From contig NZ_CP014845.1 in NCBI RefSeq assembly GCF_001598055.1, positions 1,736,001-1,800,000 of the forward strand: a stretch of 64,000 bases of DNA. The letters run 5' to 3'. Position numbers and translations under genes: made by a program. The notes beneath the pieces were generated by a model. The model did not search any database. It had not been told where the DNA came from and worked only from the letters and a program-made list of their open reading frames with translations. Positions 55,543 to 63,160 of this stretch are shown here, piece after piece; position 1 is the first letter of the stretch; every line of letters starts with the position of its first letter. The DNA comes from Cupriavidus nantongensis. Its GTDB lineage: Bacteria > Pseudomonadota > Gammaproteobacteria > Burkholderiales > Burkholderiaceae.

Positions 55543-57218
55543 TGGCCAGCGTCATGCGCGCGGCAGTGCGCCATGCGGCGACCGAACTGCCACTCGGCCG
55601 GCGCGTCGCCCTTGCGCTGCTGCTGGCGCTGATCCTGGCCCCTGCGGTATGGTCTCCGGCGGTCATGCTGGGCACGGATCCGGCGTTGCGCTTTCCGCAG
55701 GGCGACCAGGCGCAGGCGCTGGCCGGCGCCTGGTATTACTACGCCGATAGCTGGCGGCTGCCGCTGTTCGCGATGCGGGTGCCCGGCATCGACGGCCTGC
55801 GCAGCGTGATCTTCACCGACAGCATTCCGCTGTTCGCGCTCGCCGGCAAGCTGTGGTACCGGTTGGGCGGCGCCACGCCGGAGCTGATGCCTGCCTGGCT
55901 GTGGCTCTGCGTGTTCGGGCAGGCCTGGGCCATGACCTTGCTGCTGGACCGGCTGGGCCTGCGCCATGCCATTCACGTTGCCGCCGGCACCGTGCTGGCG
56001 CTGGTCATGCCTGCGTTGCTGTTCCGGTACTGGATGTGGCATCTCGCGCTATGTGGCCACTTTGTGCTGATCCTGGCACTAGCGCTGGCACTGCGCCCGC
56101 CCGAAGCCACGGTGCGCGCCCCGCTGGACTGGCGGTGGCCCACGCTGCTGGTGGTGGCCCTGTACATTCATCCGTACCTGCTCGCCATGAGCCTGTCCTT
56201 CTTCCTGCTGAGCGCGGCGCGCAGCGCGTTTGCGCCGATGCCGGACGCGCCGCGCGGCGCGCTGACGGCCGTTGGCCTGACCCTGGGCGTGCTTGGCATT
56301 GCGCTCTGGCTCGGCGGCTATCTCGGCCAGGGGCTGATGCGCGGCAGCGAGGGCTTCGCCATCTATTCGATGAACCTGCTCGCCCCGTTCGGCGCGATGG
56401 GCAAGAGCGGCCTGCTGCCGGGCAGCGGGCATTTTGCGCGCGGCACGCCCGGCCAGATGGAGGGGTTCAACTACCTTGGGCTGGGCGTGCTGGCGGGCCT
56501 GCTGCTGGTGGCGGGCGCCGCGTGCGCGGGGCGCGCGGCACCGCTGCGCGCCGCGGCCCGGCGGCAATGGCCGCTGCTGGTGCTGCTGGCCGGCCTGACG
56601 CTCTACGCTCTCTCCACTACCGTCCATGTCGGCGGCTATCGGCTGCTGCGCTACGACTGGCCGGCGGGGCTGCAGGGCCTGACCGCAACCTTCCGTGCCT
56701 CGGGCCGCTTCTTCTGGCCGGTGGGCTACGCCATTGCCGCCTTCGTGCTCTATGGACTGTCGCGCTGCTACCGCCCGCGCACGGCCGCGGCGTTGATGGT
56801 GGCGGTCGCCGCGCTGCAGTGGCTCGATACCGCGGTACTGCGCACGGTGGTGGTTAGCGAGAAGCCGATGGATCCGGTGTCGTCCGATCCGCTCGTCGGC
56901 GCGCTGGTCGGGCGCCATGCCGCGGTCGCGTTCCATCCCCCGGTGGGCTGCTCGGACGACCGTGCCGCGATGCATGGCGGCTTTGCCCTGCAGCTGCTGG
57001 CCGCGCGCGGCGGCCTCGCCATCAACAGTCTCTCGGGCGCACGCCAGCACACCGACTGCACGCGCGTCACGGCAGACCTGTCGCGGCAGGTGCTCGCACC
57101 GGGCGTGCTGGTCGTGCTCGGTCCGCCGTATGACGCGCAGTACATCGCCGGGCGCGGGTGGACAGCCCATTGCCTGGCCCGGCATGGCCTGCATTTCTGT
57201 AGCTCCGGCACCAGGTGA
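55539..57218 (+). CDS. DUF6311-type multispanning membrane protein, GT-C-like
   Basis: 559 residues with about ten to eleven helices, then a soluble C-terminal part from about residue 450 with several cysteines (HPPVGCSDDRAA, QHTDCTR, HCLARHGLHFC). The long first periplasmic loop (MLGTDPALRFPQGDQAQALAGAWYYYADSWRLPLFAM) recalls GT-C enzymes that use lipid-linked sugar donors. Between GtrA and a GtrB-like gene it occupies the GtrC position, so it may decorate a surface glycan. The family assignment is from memory of context and moderately sure. Confidence 0.78.
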   Translation: MMASVMRAAVRHAATELPLGRRVALALLLALILAPAVWSPAVMLGTDPALRFPQGDQAQALAGAWYYYADSWRLPLFAMRVPGIDGLRSVIFTDSIPLFALAGKLWYRLGGATPELMPAWLWLCVFGQAWAMTLLLDRLGLRHAIHVAAGTVLALVMPALLFRYWMWHLALCGHFVLILALALALRPPEATVRAPLDWRWPTLLVVALYIHPYLLAMSLSFFLLSAARSAFAPMPDAPRGALTAVGLTLGVLGIALWLGGYLGQGLMRGSEGFAIYSMNLLAPFGAMGKSGLLPGSGHFARGTPGQMEGFNYLGLGVLAGLLLVAGAACAGRAAPLRAAARRQWPLLVLLAGLTLYALSTTVHVGGYRLLRYDWPAGLQGLTATFRASGRFFWPVGYAIAAFVLYGLSRCYRPRTAAALMVAVAALQWLDTAVLRTVVVSEKPMDPVSSDPLVGALVGRHAAVAFHPPVGCSDDRAAMHGGFALQLLAARGGLAINSLSGARQHTDCTRVTADLSRQVLAPGVLVVLGPPYDAQYIAGRGWTAHCLARHGLHFCSSGTR

Positions 57219-57223
57219 TCCCC

Positions 57224-58273
57224 ATGAAAGCCAGCGAACCGACGGAGCTGTCCGTCATCATCCCCGCCCACAACGAAGCGGCCAGCCTGCCGCTGGCGCT
57301 GCCCCGCATCGTCAGCGAACTCGCGCGGGTCGTGTCGCGCTTCGAGATCGTCATCGTCAATGACGGTTCCAGCGACCAGACCGCGGCAGTGGCCGACGAG
57401 CTTGCGCGGCGCCACCGCTTCGTGCGTGCCATCCATTTTTCGCGCAACTTCGGCAAGGAGGCTGCGCTGGAAGCGGGGCTGGCCTATGCCCGCGGCCGCG
57501 GGCTGCTCTTCATCGACGCCGACCTGCAGCACCCGCCCGCCCTGATCCCGCAGATGGTCAGTGCCTGGCGCGCCGGAGCCGACGTGGTCAACGCGCGCAA
57601 GCGGCATCGCGGCGAGGAACATGCCGCCTATGCCGCGGCGTCGCGCCTGTTCTACCGGATGTTCGAGCGCGCCACCGGCTTTGCCTTCGAAGGCGCCAGC
57701 GACTACAAGCTGCTCGACCGCCAGGTGGCCGATGCCTTGCTGCGCTGTCCGGAACGGGACCGCTTCTTTCGCGGGCTGGTGGCGTGGGTGGGGTTTCGCC
57801 AGGTCGATATTCCCTTCGACGTGGCGCCCCGCGAAGCCGGGCATTCCTCATGGTCGGCGGCCGGCCTGCTGCGCTATTCGCTGCGCAGCCTGGTGGCGTT
57901 CTCGTCGTTACCGCTGCAGGCAGTCGCCGTGGCTGGCTTTGCCGGGGTGGTGCTGAGCTTCCTGCTGATCTTGCAGACGGTGGCGCGCTATCTCGCCGGC
58001 AGTTCCCTGGATGGTTTTACCACCGTGATCATTGCGCAGGCCGCGTTCAGCAGTCTGTTGCTGCTTGCGGTGGGTGTGCTGGCGGTCTATCTGGCCCGCA
58101 TCTATGACGCGCAAAAACAGCGGCCGTCATTTTTTATACGCGACTCTGACAGAAGCGTACGAGGTGATATCGCATTGCCGGACATGGACATCCAACCGGC
58201 ACCGCCGCGCGTGCATACGCCCCTGACGGCTTGTGATACCGATCACAGCCGGTTGGATCGCGAGCTTCTATAG
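57224..58273 (+). CDS. GT2-family polyprenyl-phosphate glycosyltransferase (GtrB/DPM1-like)
   Basis: 349 residues. SVIIPAHNEAASLP, the metal site FIDADLQHPP, and FSRNFGKEAALEAGLAYARG are typical of polyprenyl-phosphate sugar synthases; two C-terminal helices (about 235-310) complete the GtrB layout. ATG at 57224 is preferred to GTG at 57215. The last ~40 residues are soluble and overlap a Crp-type site; the stop codon lies inside the -10 of sRNA 2. Confidence 0.9.
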   Translation: MKASEPTELSVIIPAHNEAASLPLALPRIVSELARVVSRFEIVIVNDGSSDQTAAVADELARRHRFVRAIHFSRNFGKEAALEAGLAYARGRGLLFIDADLQHPPALIPQMVSAWRAGADVVNARKRHRGEEHAAYAAASRLFYRMFERATGFAFEGASDYKLLDRQVADALLRCPERDRFFRGLVAWVGFRQVDIPFDVAPREAGHSSWSAAGLLRYSLRSLVAFSSLPLQAVAVAGFAGVVLSFLLILQTVARYLAGSSLDGFTTVIIAQAAFSSLLLLAVGVLAVYLARIYDAQKQRPSFFIRDSDRSVRGDIALPDMDIQPAPPRVHTPLTACDTDHSRLDRELL

Positions 58274-58274
58274 T
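58232..58274 (+). promoter_or_regulatory. Class II Crp-type promoter of candidate sRNA 2
   Basis: TGTGA-TACCGA-TCACA at 58232-58247, a full ten-base match, and TATAGT at 58269-58274, 37 bases apart start to start. The site is within the last codons of the GT2 gene and the gene's TAG stop is part of the -10 hexamer. Predicted start at 58281. Confidence 0.75.
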
Positions 58275-58280
58275 GGGACC

Positions 58281-58352
58281 TGTTGGCGCAATGACCCCGC
58301 CAACTTTCCCGTTATCGCCAGGCTGCCCCCGCACGCCTGGCATCTTTTTTTT
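58281..58352 (+). ncRNA. Candidate small RNA 2 (~72 nt), CRP-type regulated
   Basis: From the predicted start, GTTGGCG (58282-58288) pairs with CGCCAAC (58298-58304) around a 9-base loop. A pyrimidine-rich linker follows, then a terminator hairpin with a C-rich loop (TGCCCCCGCAC) and eight T. Size, order of elements, C-rich loop and promoter geometry all match candidate sRNA 1, although the sequences differ. It may also end the upstream GT2 operon. Confidence 0.65.
58317..58352 (+). terminator. Intrinsic terminator of sRNA 2 and the GtrA/GT2 operon
   Basis: GCCAGGC (58317-58323) and GCCTGGC (58335-58341) form a perfect 7-bp stem, followed by ATC and eight T (58345-58352). Confidence 0.88.
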
Positions 58353-58486
58353 GGGGCTTTCCACGTGCGTTGTCTCCTCTGCCGCTTGCTGGAGAGGGAA
58401 TACACAACTGGTGCAGGAGTGCCTGAGGTACAGAGGGGCGAGAGCAAGGGCGGGCGCATCAACCAGGTAATGCCCCCGCCCCCAGC

Positions 58487-58732
58487 TCAATGCGAACCCC
58501 TCCGTATTCGTCGCGCCGGCCTTGGCTTGGCGGCCGGCCCCGAAAGCGGATGCCGGCTCACCGGCGCGACCGTGACGTGCTGATTCGGGAAGAGCCGCTC
58601 GGCAGCCTCTTTGGCCTGCGTACAGCTCAGATATTCCCCATTGAAGACGACGGCAAACTCTCCGACATGCTGCTCGATCGCCCAACCCGTTTCCGTACGA
58701 ACCACTATTGTTATACGCTCAACCACCTTCAT
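58487..58732 (-). CDS. Small conserved-looking protein, paralogue of the one at 63161
   Basis: 81 residues. The core ITIVVRTETGWAIEQHVGEF ... CTQAKEAAERLFPNQHVTV aligns with FVLVMREDDGGWHVRMLTDG ... TRQEAVAAAAEAFPSLHIDV of the protein at 63161: both share GW, a QA/EA helix, FP and HxxV. The C-terminus is basic (KPRPARRIRRG). GGGGA lies directly before the ATG. Function unknown; the two copies flank the region of the secreted RTX protein. Confidence 0.65.
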   Translation of the reverse strand: MKVVERITIVVRTETGWAIEQHVGEFAVVFNGEYLSCTQAKEAAERLFPNQHVTVAPVSRHPLSGPAAKPRPARRIRRGSH

Positions 58733-59078
58733 TCCCCGTATGAGCCGTGCTTTGCATCACGGTCTTTTTTCATTGATCAAGCCAAAGGCTCAATACACCG
58801 ATCGAATCAATATTCCCTGGTCGCTGTTCCCCTTGCCGCGGGCACCTGGCTTTCAGGCAGCGCAAGCCTATGGTGCCCTCAATCGCGTATCCACTCATCA
58901 CCCAAACATGGGATGCCTGAGCGTCCCACAAAATTGGTATTGACACATCAGCTTTGCCACAAACAACAAAATCATAACAACATTGCAACGGAATTATTAA
59001 AGCCATTTCTCTGGAAAGCAAGACAACTTTCGGCGGGTTCGACCGAGACCCCACCAAAGGGGATTGCCGCGGCCATGC
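58733..59078. other. AT-rich region without a supported gene
   Basis: About 350 bases of clearly lower GC than the surroundings, with TTGACA at 58940-58945 but no good -10 at 17 bases. Open frames across it lack codon bias and recognisable content. It separates the small protein at 58487 from the Crp-type promoter at 59079 and may hold control elements for the leftward gene or foreign DNA. Confidence 0.5.
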
Positions 59079-59121
59079 TGTGACACCCGTCACACCTCAT
59101 GCCGGATGCCACGGCTAGCCT
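59079..59121 (+). promoter_or_regulatory. Class II Crp-type promoter of the XRE gene
   Basis: TGTGA-CACCCG-TCACA at 59079-59094, a full ten-base match, and TAGCCT at 59116-59121, 37 bases apart start to start. Predicted start near 59128, giving a 45-base leader. Confidence 0.72.
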
Positions 59122-59172
59122 TGCCTTTCGACAGGCACGCATCGCCAGGTGCGCTTCTCAGGGCAAGACAAC

Positions 59173-59547
59173 ATGCATGACGTGGAGTACATCGAGCATG
59201 AAGGCCGGCGCTTCGTGCTGGTTCCGGAACGGACATGGAAGGACATCAAGGGCGGCCTCCAGCGGCTGCTGGAGGCCGCCGGCAAGGACGCGGCCACGGC
59301 GCCTGCGTTTGCCCCGCCCTTGCTGGTGCAGGCCGCGATTTCCGCCGGCAGCTCAGAGCTGCGCGCATGGCGCCGCTTCCGCGGCCTGCCGAGTTCTCAG
59401 CTGGCCCAGCGCGTCGGCGTGACGCGCGCCTATATCTCGATGATCGAAACCGGGCGGCGCCGGCCCGCTGCCGACCTGCTGCACCGGCTTGCGCGCGAAC
59501 TGGAGATCCCGGTCTGCGCGCTGGTAGCGAGCCACGGCGACGATTAG
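59173..59547 (+). CDS. XRE-family DNA-binding protein
   Basis: 124 residues. The N-terminal part (YIEHEGRRFVLVPERTWKDIKGGLQRLLEAAG) resembles an antitoxin-like segment; residues about 62-115 are a Cro/CI helix-turn-helix (AWRRFRGLPSSQLAQRVGVTRAYISMIETGRRRPAADLLHRLAREL). No toxin gene is adjacent. Its Crp-type promoter and position ahead of the S-layer-like gene suggest it is a second-tier regulator. ATG at 59173; a GTG at 59149 is possible. Confidence 0.82.
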   Translation: MHDVEYIEHEGRRFVLVPERTWKDIKGGLQRLLEAAGKDAATAPAFAPPLLVQAAISAGSSELRAWRRFRGLPSSQLAQRVGVTRAYISMIETGRRRPAADLLHRLARELEIPVCALVASHGDD

Positions 59548-59631
59548 GCGCGGCACGCGACGGCGCGCTGGCACACAACCCACCCCGAGCATTTCCGCGA
59601 ATCGTTGCACGGCCACCGCTTTGCGCGTTTT

Positions 59632-59674
59632 TGTGGCCCCAGTCACTGTTTCGGTTTGCGCATTTCCGGATACT
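59632..59674 (+). promoter_or_regulatory. Degenerate Crp-type promoter of the S-layer-like gene
   Basis: TGTGG-CCCCAG-TCACT at 59632-59647 matches eight of ten half-site bases; GATACT at 59669-59674 begins exactly 37 bases from the site start. Predicted start near 59681, leaving a leader of about 159 bases. The spacing, shared with the other sites, is the main support. Confidence 0.5.
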
Positions 59675-59700
59675 GCCCCCGACGCGTTTTCCAGCGTGTC

Positions 59701-59739
59701 GCAGCCTGCACTGCCAATGCCGTTGGCAGCGCAGGCTGC
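59701..59739 (+). other. Long 5' leader hairpin of the S-layer-like mRNA
   Basis: GCAGCCTGC-A-CTGCCAA (59701-59717), loop TGCCG, then TTGGCAG-C-GCAGGCTGC (59723-59739): 16 base pairs with a single mismatch. It lies about 20 bases after the predicted start in a 159-base leader. Long structured leaders often stabilise mRNAs of very abundant surface proteins. No T-run follows. Confidence 0.6.
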
Positions 59740-59839
59740 AACGGAAGCGAGATCCGGATTTCCTGCTGGCCCGCGCCGCGGCATTGCAGGGCGAAGCCCA
59801 GATCGCTTGTCGCCTATCTTTACCTCCTAGGAGAACTCC

Positions 59840-62800
59840 ATGGCAGCATCTGCCTACTACGATCAGGTCCAGAAGGTCTATATCGCCTACTACGGCCGCC
59901 CGGCTGACCCCACTGGCCTGGAATTCTGGGCCACCAAGCTCGACGGCGTCGGCGGCAACCTGAATGCCATCATCGATGCCTTCGGCAATTCCGCCGAGTC
60001 GATCGCGCTCTACGGCAACCAGAGCATCGAAGCCAAGATCAACGCGATTTACCAGCAACTGTTCGGCCGCGACGCCGAACCCGCCGGGCTGGCCTTCTAT
60101 GCCGGCCTGCTGGCGACCGTTCCGCCCAAGGCGACGCTGGCCAGCATCGCGCTGGACATCGTCAACGGCGCGCAAGGCAGCGACAAGGTCGCCGTCGATG
60201 CCAAGCTGGCAGCCGCCGAAGGCTTTACCGCCGCGCTGAACACGACCCCCGAGATCCTGAAGTACAGCGGCGAATGGGCCGCCCAGCAGGCGCGCGACTG
60301 GCTCAAGCCGGTCGACCAGCCCGGCGAAGGCTCCAACCCGCAGGCCGTGATCGACAAGATCGTCGCCGGCCCGGCACCGCAACCCGGCAGCAAGGTGCTG
60401 ACCACCGCCATCGACACCATCACGCTCGGCGCCGCCGACACCGTGACCGGCGGCACCGAGACCCTGACCCAGGGCGACTCGATCAGCGGCCCGGGCAAGG
60501 TGGTCCTGAGCCTGGCTGCCAAGCAGGACCTCTACTCCGGCACCACCATCGCCGGCGCGAGCAAGGTCACCATCCAGCCGACCGGCGACGTGGCCGTCAC
60601 CACCAAGAACTGGACCGACATCCAGCAGGTCGTGGTCGAGAAGGTCAAGGGCGACGTGAGCCTGGAAGACCTGCAGGGCGCCTCCACCCAGTACGACCTC
60701 GTCGACGCGATCCAGGCCGAAGACAAGATCACGCTGAACTTCGACGGCCAGCAGATCCAGGGCAAGGAAGCCAACGTCTCGGTCAAGGAAGTCAATGCGA
60801 CGGTAGAGGTCAACACCGACGCCGGCTTCGACGTCGAGACCATCAACCTGACCATCAACGACGACAAGGCGGGCTTCGAGTCGAACCTGACCGACCTGAT
60901 CGGCGACGGCACCAAGACGCTGAACATCAAGGGCGGCCAGGCCGGCCTGAACTTCGGCATCAAGGGCGCGCTGGACTCGACCCTGACCACCATCGACGCC
61001 TCGGGCGCGCTGGCCAACCTGAGCCTGAACATCTCGGAATCCGACCAGCAGGTCAACGTCAAGCTGGGCTCGGGCAACGACGTGCTGAACGTCGGCGACT
61101 CGCTGCGCACCGGTGACGTGATCGATGGCGGCGCAGGTGCGGACAAGGTCGTCGCCGTGTTCGACGCCAACGCCACGGTCGCCGAAGCCAACCGCGCGCC
61201 GACCATGAGCCGCGTCGAGACGCTGGATGCCACGTTCCTGAACGCGGTCCACCTGGACGGCACCAACATCAACGACCTGGCCACCATCAACCTGAAGGGC
61301 TCGACCGGCCGTGCCGACTTCAACAACTTCGACAGCACGCTGAAGACCCTGAACATCCAGGGCAACCTGGCGCAGGGCGTCGCAGTGGACTACGACGGCC
61401 AGGCGCTGACCACGCTCGATATCAACATCGAAGGCACCACCAGCGTGATCGGCAACGCCGGCAATCCGTCTGGCATCCGCGTCATCAACGCGGACAAGGT
61501 GGCGCTGAGCCACAACGGCAGCGAGAGCGTGGTGATTTCGCGCGGGCTGCAGGTGGACGACTCGTTCTCGGGCCGCTACACCTCCGCCCTGTCGATGACC
61601 AACAGCTCCGCCGGTAACCTGACCATGGATGGCGACCACTACACGGACGGCTTCATCCTCGACGGCAACACCGTGCAGCGCGTGAACATCAAGTCGACCG
61701 GCCTGCGCGACCTGTCGCTGGGCAACCAGTTCGTAAGCCTGATGGATGAAGCGACCAACCTGCAGCACCTGGTCGTGGAAGGCGCCACCGACAGCGACAT
61801 CGAGATCGGCCGCGTGGGCGATTCCCGTGCCGCCGGCGACCTCGAAACCGTGAAGCTCAGCACCGGCATCAGCACCGAGTTCACCTCGTGGGGCATCGAT
61901 GCCGCCGACGCCGACAAGCGTGCCACCATCACCAGCATCGACGTTGCCGCCGCGGCTTCCGGCCACATGCATCTGCTCGGCGGCTTCGAAGGCGGCGACT
62001 GGCTGCAGGCTGCATCGGTCAACCTGATGAAGGTCGACGTGGCCGCCGGCGCATCGGTGGACGGCGACGCCAGCGGCATGGTGTGGGCGAATGGCCAGGG
62101 CTATGCTGGCCTCGACATCCCGGTCGCCTACTCCAACCTGGTGCGCCTGGACCTGGACGAGCAGGCCGGCGCCGACAGCAAGCTGATCCTGTCGGGTTCC
62201 GGCGAGGTCACCGGCTTCGCCTTCGAGGACAACAACTTCGCCACCATCGACGCGTCGGCCCTGAAGGGCAGCGGCGTGACGATCGTGATGGAAGATCCGT
62301 CCGACGCGGCAGCGTTCAGCTTCATCGGCTCGGGCCAGCGTGATGTGGTCTACGCCTCGAACAGCGCCGATACGCTCAACGGCGGCGCCGGCGACGACAC
62401 GCTGTATGGCAACGGCGGTGCGGACGTGATCAAGGGCGAAGCCGGCAACGACGAACTGTTCGGCGGCGAAGGCAACGACACGCTCGACGGCGGTGCAGGC
62501 GATGACTTTATCGCCGGCGGCCTCCACGCCGACGTGCTGACCGGTGGCGCGGGCGCGGACTCGTTCTACTTCAACTTCGACCAGAGCCACCTGGCCGAGG
62601 CCGGCAAGTCCACCAACCCGGGCGCTGCGGCCAAGCAGGACGTCATCACCGACTTCAAGGTCGCCGAGGACACCATCCTGGTCGACGTGACCAACCCGCT
62701 GGCACAGGGCGACTACGCCATGTACGTGACCAACGCCCCGGGCGGCAACGGCTTCCCGGCATTCGCCTACTACATCGGCGATGGCGTGGACCCGGTCAAC

Positions 62801-63028
62801 GTGGTGATCCGCGTGGGTACGTACAACGAAGACGGCTCGTTCAACTACAACGCCAACGGCACTGACCTGCAGCTGCTGTTCAACACCGAAGGCGAAGCGT
62901 TCAACCCGCTCGACTTCACGCTGAACAACGGCGCCCAGGCCTTCGTACAGGCCGAGCACGAAGTCGCGCTGCTGGGCGCGGCGAACCAGCTGGGCAGCCT
63001 GTCGACCTCGGACCTGGTCTGGGTCTGA
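59840..63028 (+). CDS. DUF4214/RTX secreted protein, S-layer-like
   Basis: 1062 residues, acidic, no cysteine seen, no N-terminal signal peptide. Two DUF4214 units open it (YYDQVQKVYIAYYGRPADPTG; INAIYQQLFGRDAEPAGLAFY, within about residues 5-110). A long beta-repeat body follows, with a short RTX-like stretch near 414-445 and Ca-binding nonapeptides at about 845-908 (GGAGDDTLYGNGGADVIKG and similar). The C-terminus ends hydrophobic (SLSTSDLVWV), fitting an uncleaved type I signal. This layout matches Caulobacter RsaA-like S-layer proteins. AGGAG six bases before the ATG; strong terminator after. Confidence 0.85.
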   Translation: MAASAYYDQVQKVYIAYYGRPADPTGLEFWATKLDGVGGNLNAIIDAFGNSAESIALYGNQSIEAKINAIYQQLFGRDAEPAGLAFYAGLLATVPPKATLASIALDIVNGAQGSDKVAVDAKLAAAEGFTAALNTTPEILKYSGEWAAQQARDWLKPVDQPGEGSNPQAVIDKIVAGPAPQPGSKVLTTAIDTITLGAADTVTGGTETLTQGDSISGPGKVVLSLAAKQDLYSGTTIAGASKVTIQPTGDVAVTTKNWTDIQQVVVEKVKGDVSLEDLQGASTQYDLVDAIQAEDKITLNFDGQQIQGKEANVSVKEVNATVEVNTDAGFDVETINLTINDDKAGFESNLTDLIGDGTKTLNIKGGQAGLNFGIKGALDSTLTTIDASGALANLSLNISESDQQVNVKLGSGNDVLNVGDSLRTGDVIDGGAGADKVVAVFDANATVAEANRAPTMSRVETLDATFLNAVHLDGTNINDLATINLKGSTGRADFNNFDSTLKTLNIQGNLAQGVAVDYDGQALTTLDINIEGTTSVIGNAGNPSGIRVINADKVALSHNGSESVVISRGLQVDDSFSGRYTSALSMTNSSAGNLTMDGDHYTDGFILDGNTVQRVNIKSTGLRDLSLGNQFVSLMDEATNLQHLVVEGATDSDIEIGRVGDSRAAGDLETVKLSTGISTEFTSWGIDAADADKRATITSIDVAAAASGHMHLLGGFEGGDWLQAASVNLMKVDVAAGASVDGDASGMVWANGQGYAGLDIPVAYSNLVRLDLDEQAGADSKLILSGSGEVTGFAFEDNNFATIDASALKGSGVTIVMEDPSDAAAFSFIGSGQRDVVYASNSADTLNGGAGDDTLYGNGGADVIKGEAGNDELFGGEGNDTLDGGAGDDFIAGGLHADVLTGGAGADSFYFNFDQSHLAEAGKSTNPGAAAKQDVITDFKVAEDTILVDVTNPLAQGDYAMYVTNAPGGNGFPAFAYYIGDGVDPVNVVIRVGTYNEDGSFNYNANGTDLQLLFNTEGEAFNPLDFTLNNGAQAFVQAEHEVALLGAANQLGSLSTSDLVWV

Positions 63029-63059
63029 TCGTTATCCGGTAGTTGTAGCTTGCAGTGGG

Positions 63060-63089
63060 AAGGGCTGGCCGCGGGCCAGCCCTTTTTTT
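63060..63089 (+). terminator. Intrinsic terminator of the S-layer-like gene
   Basis: AAGGGCTGGCC (63060-63070) pairs with GGCCAGCCCTT (63074-63084) over 11 bp with a three-base loop; the T-run extends to 63089. The strongest terminator in the window. Confidence 0.93.
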
Positions 63090-63160
63090 CCAGTCGGATG
63101 GCAGCACGCCACTGGTCCCGCCTGCGTCCCGCGAACGTATGCGATCGCTCGCAATATCGT

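Noticed and set aside
59052..59057. Leftward activity of the Crp-type site at 59079 toward the small gene at 58487
   Set aside because: The hexamer at the class II position reads TTGGTG, which is not -10-like, and the gene start is more than 300 bases away.
58770..59093. A possible 107-residue minus-strand protein in the AT-rich gap
   Set aside because: No ribosome-binding site, no domain, and the frame begins inside the Crp-type site; codon use does not match the genome.
59246..62959. A 1237-residue open frame on the minus strand opposite the S-layer-like gene
   Set aside because: It is a mirror of the codon bias of the real plus-strand gene in GC-rich DNA. The plus strand has recognisable DUF4214 and RTX motifs, a ribosome-binding site and a terminator; the minus frame has none.
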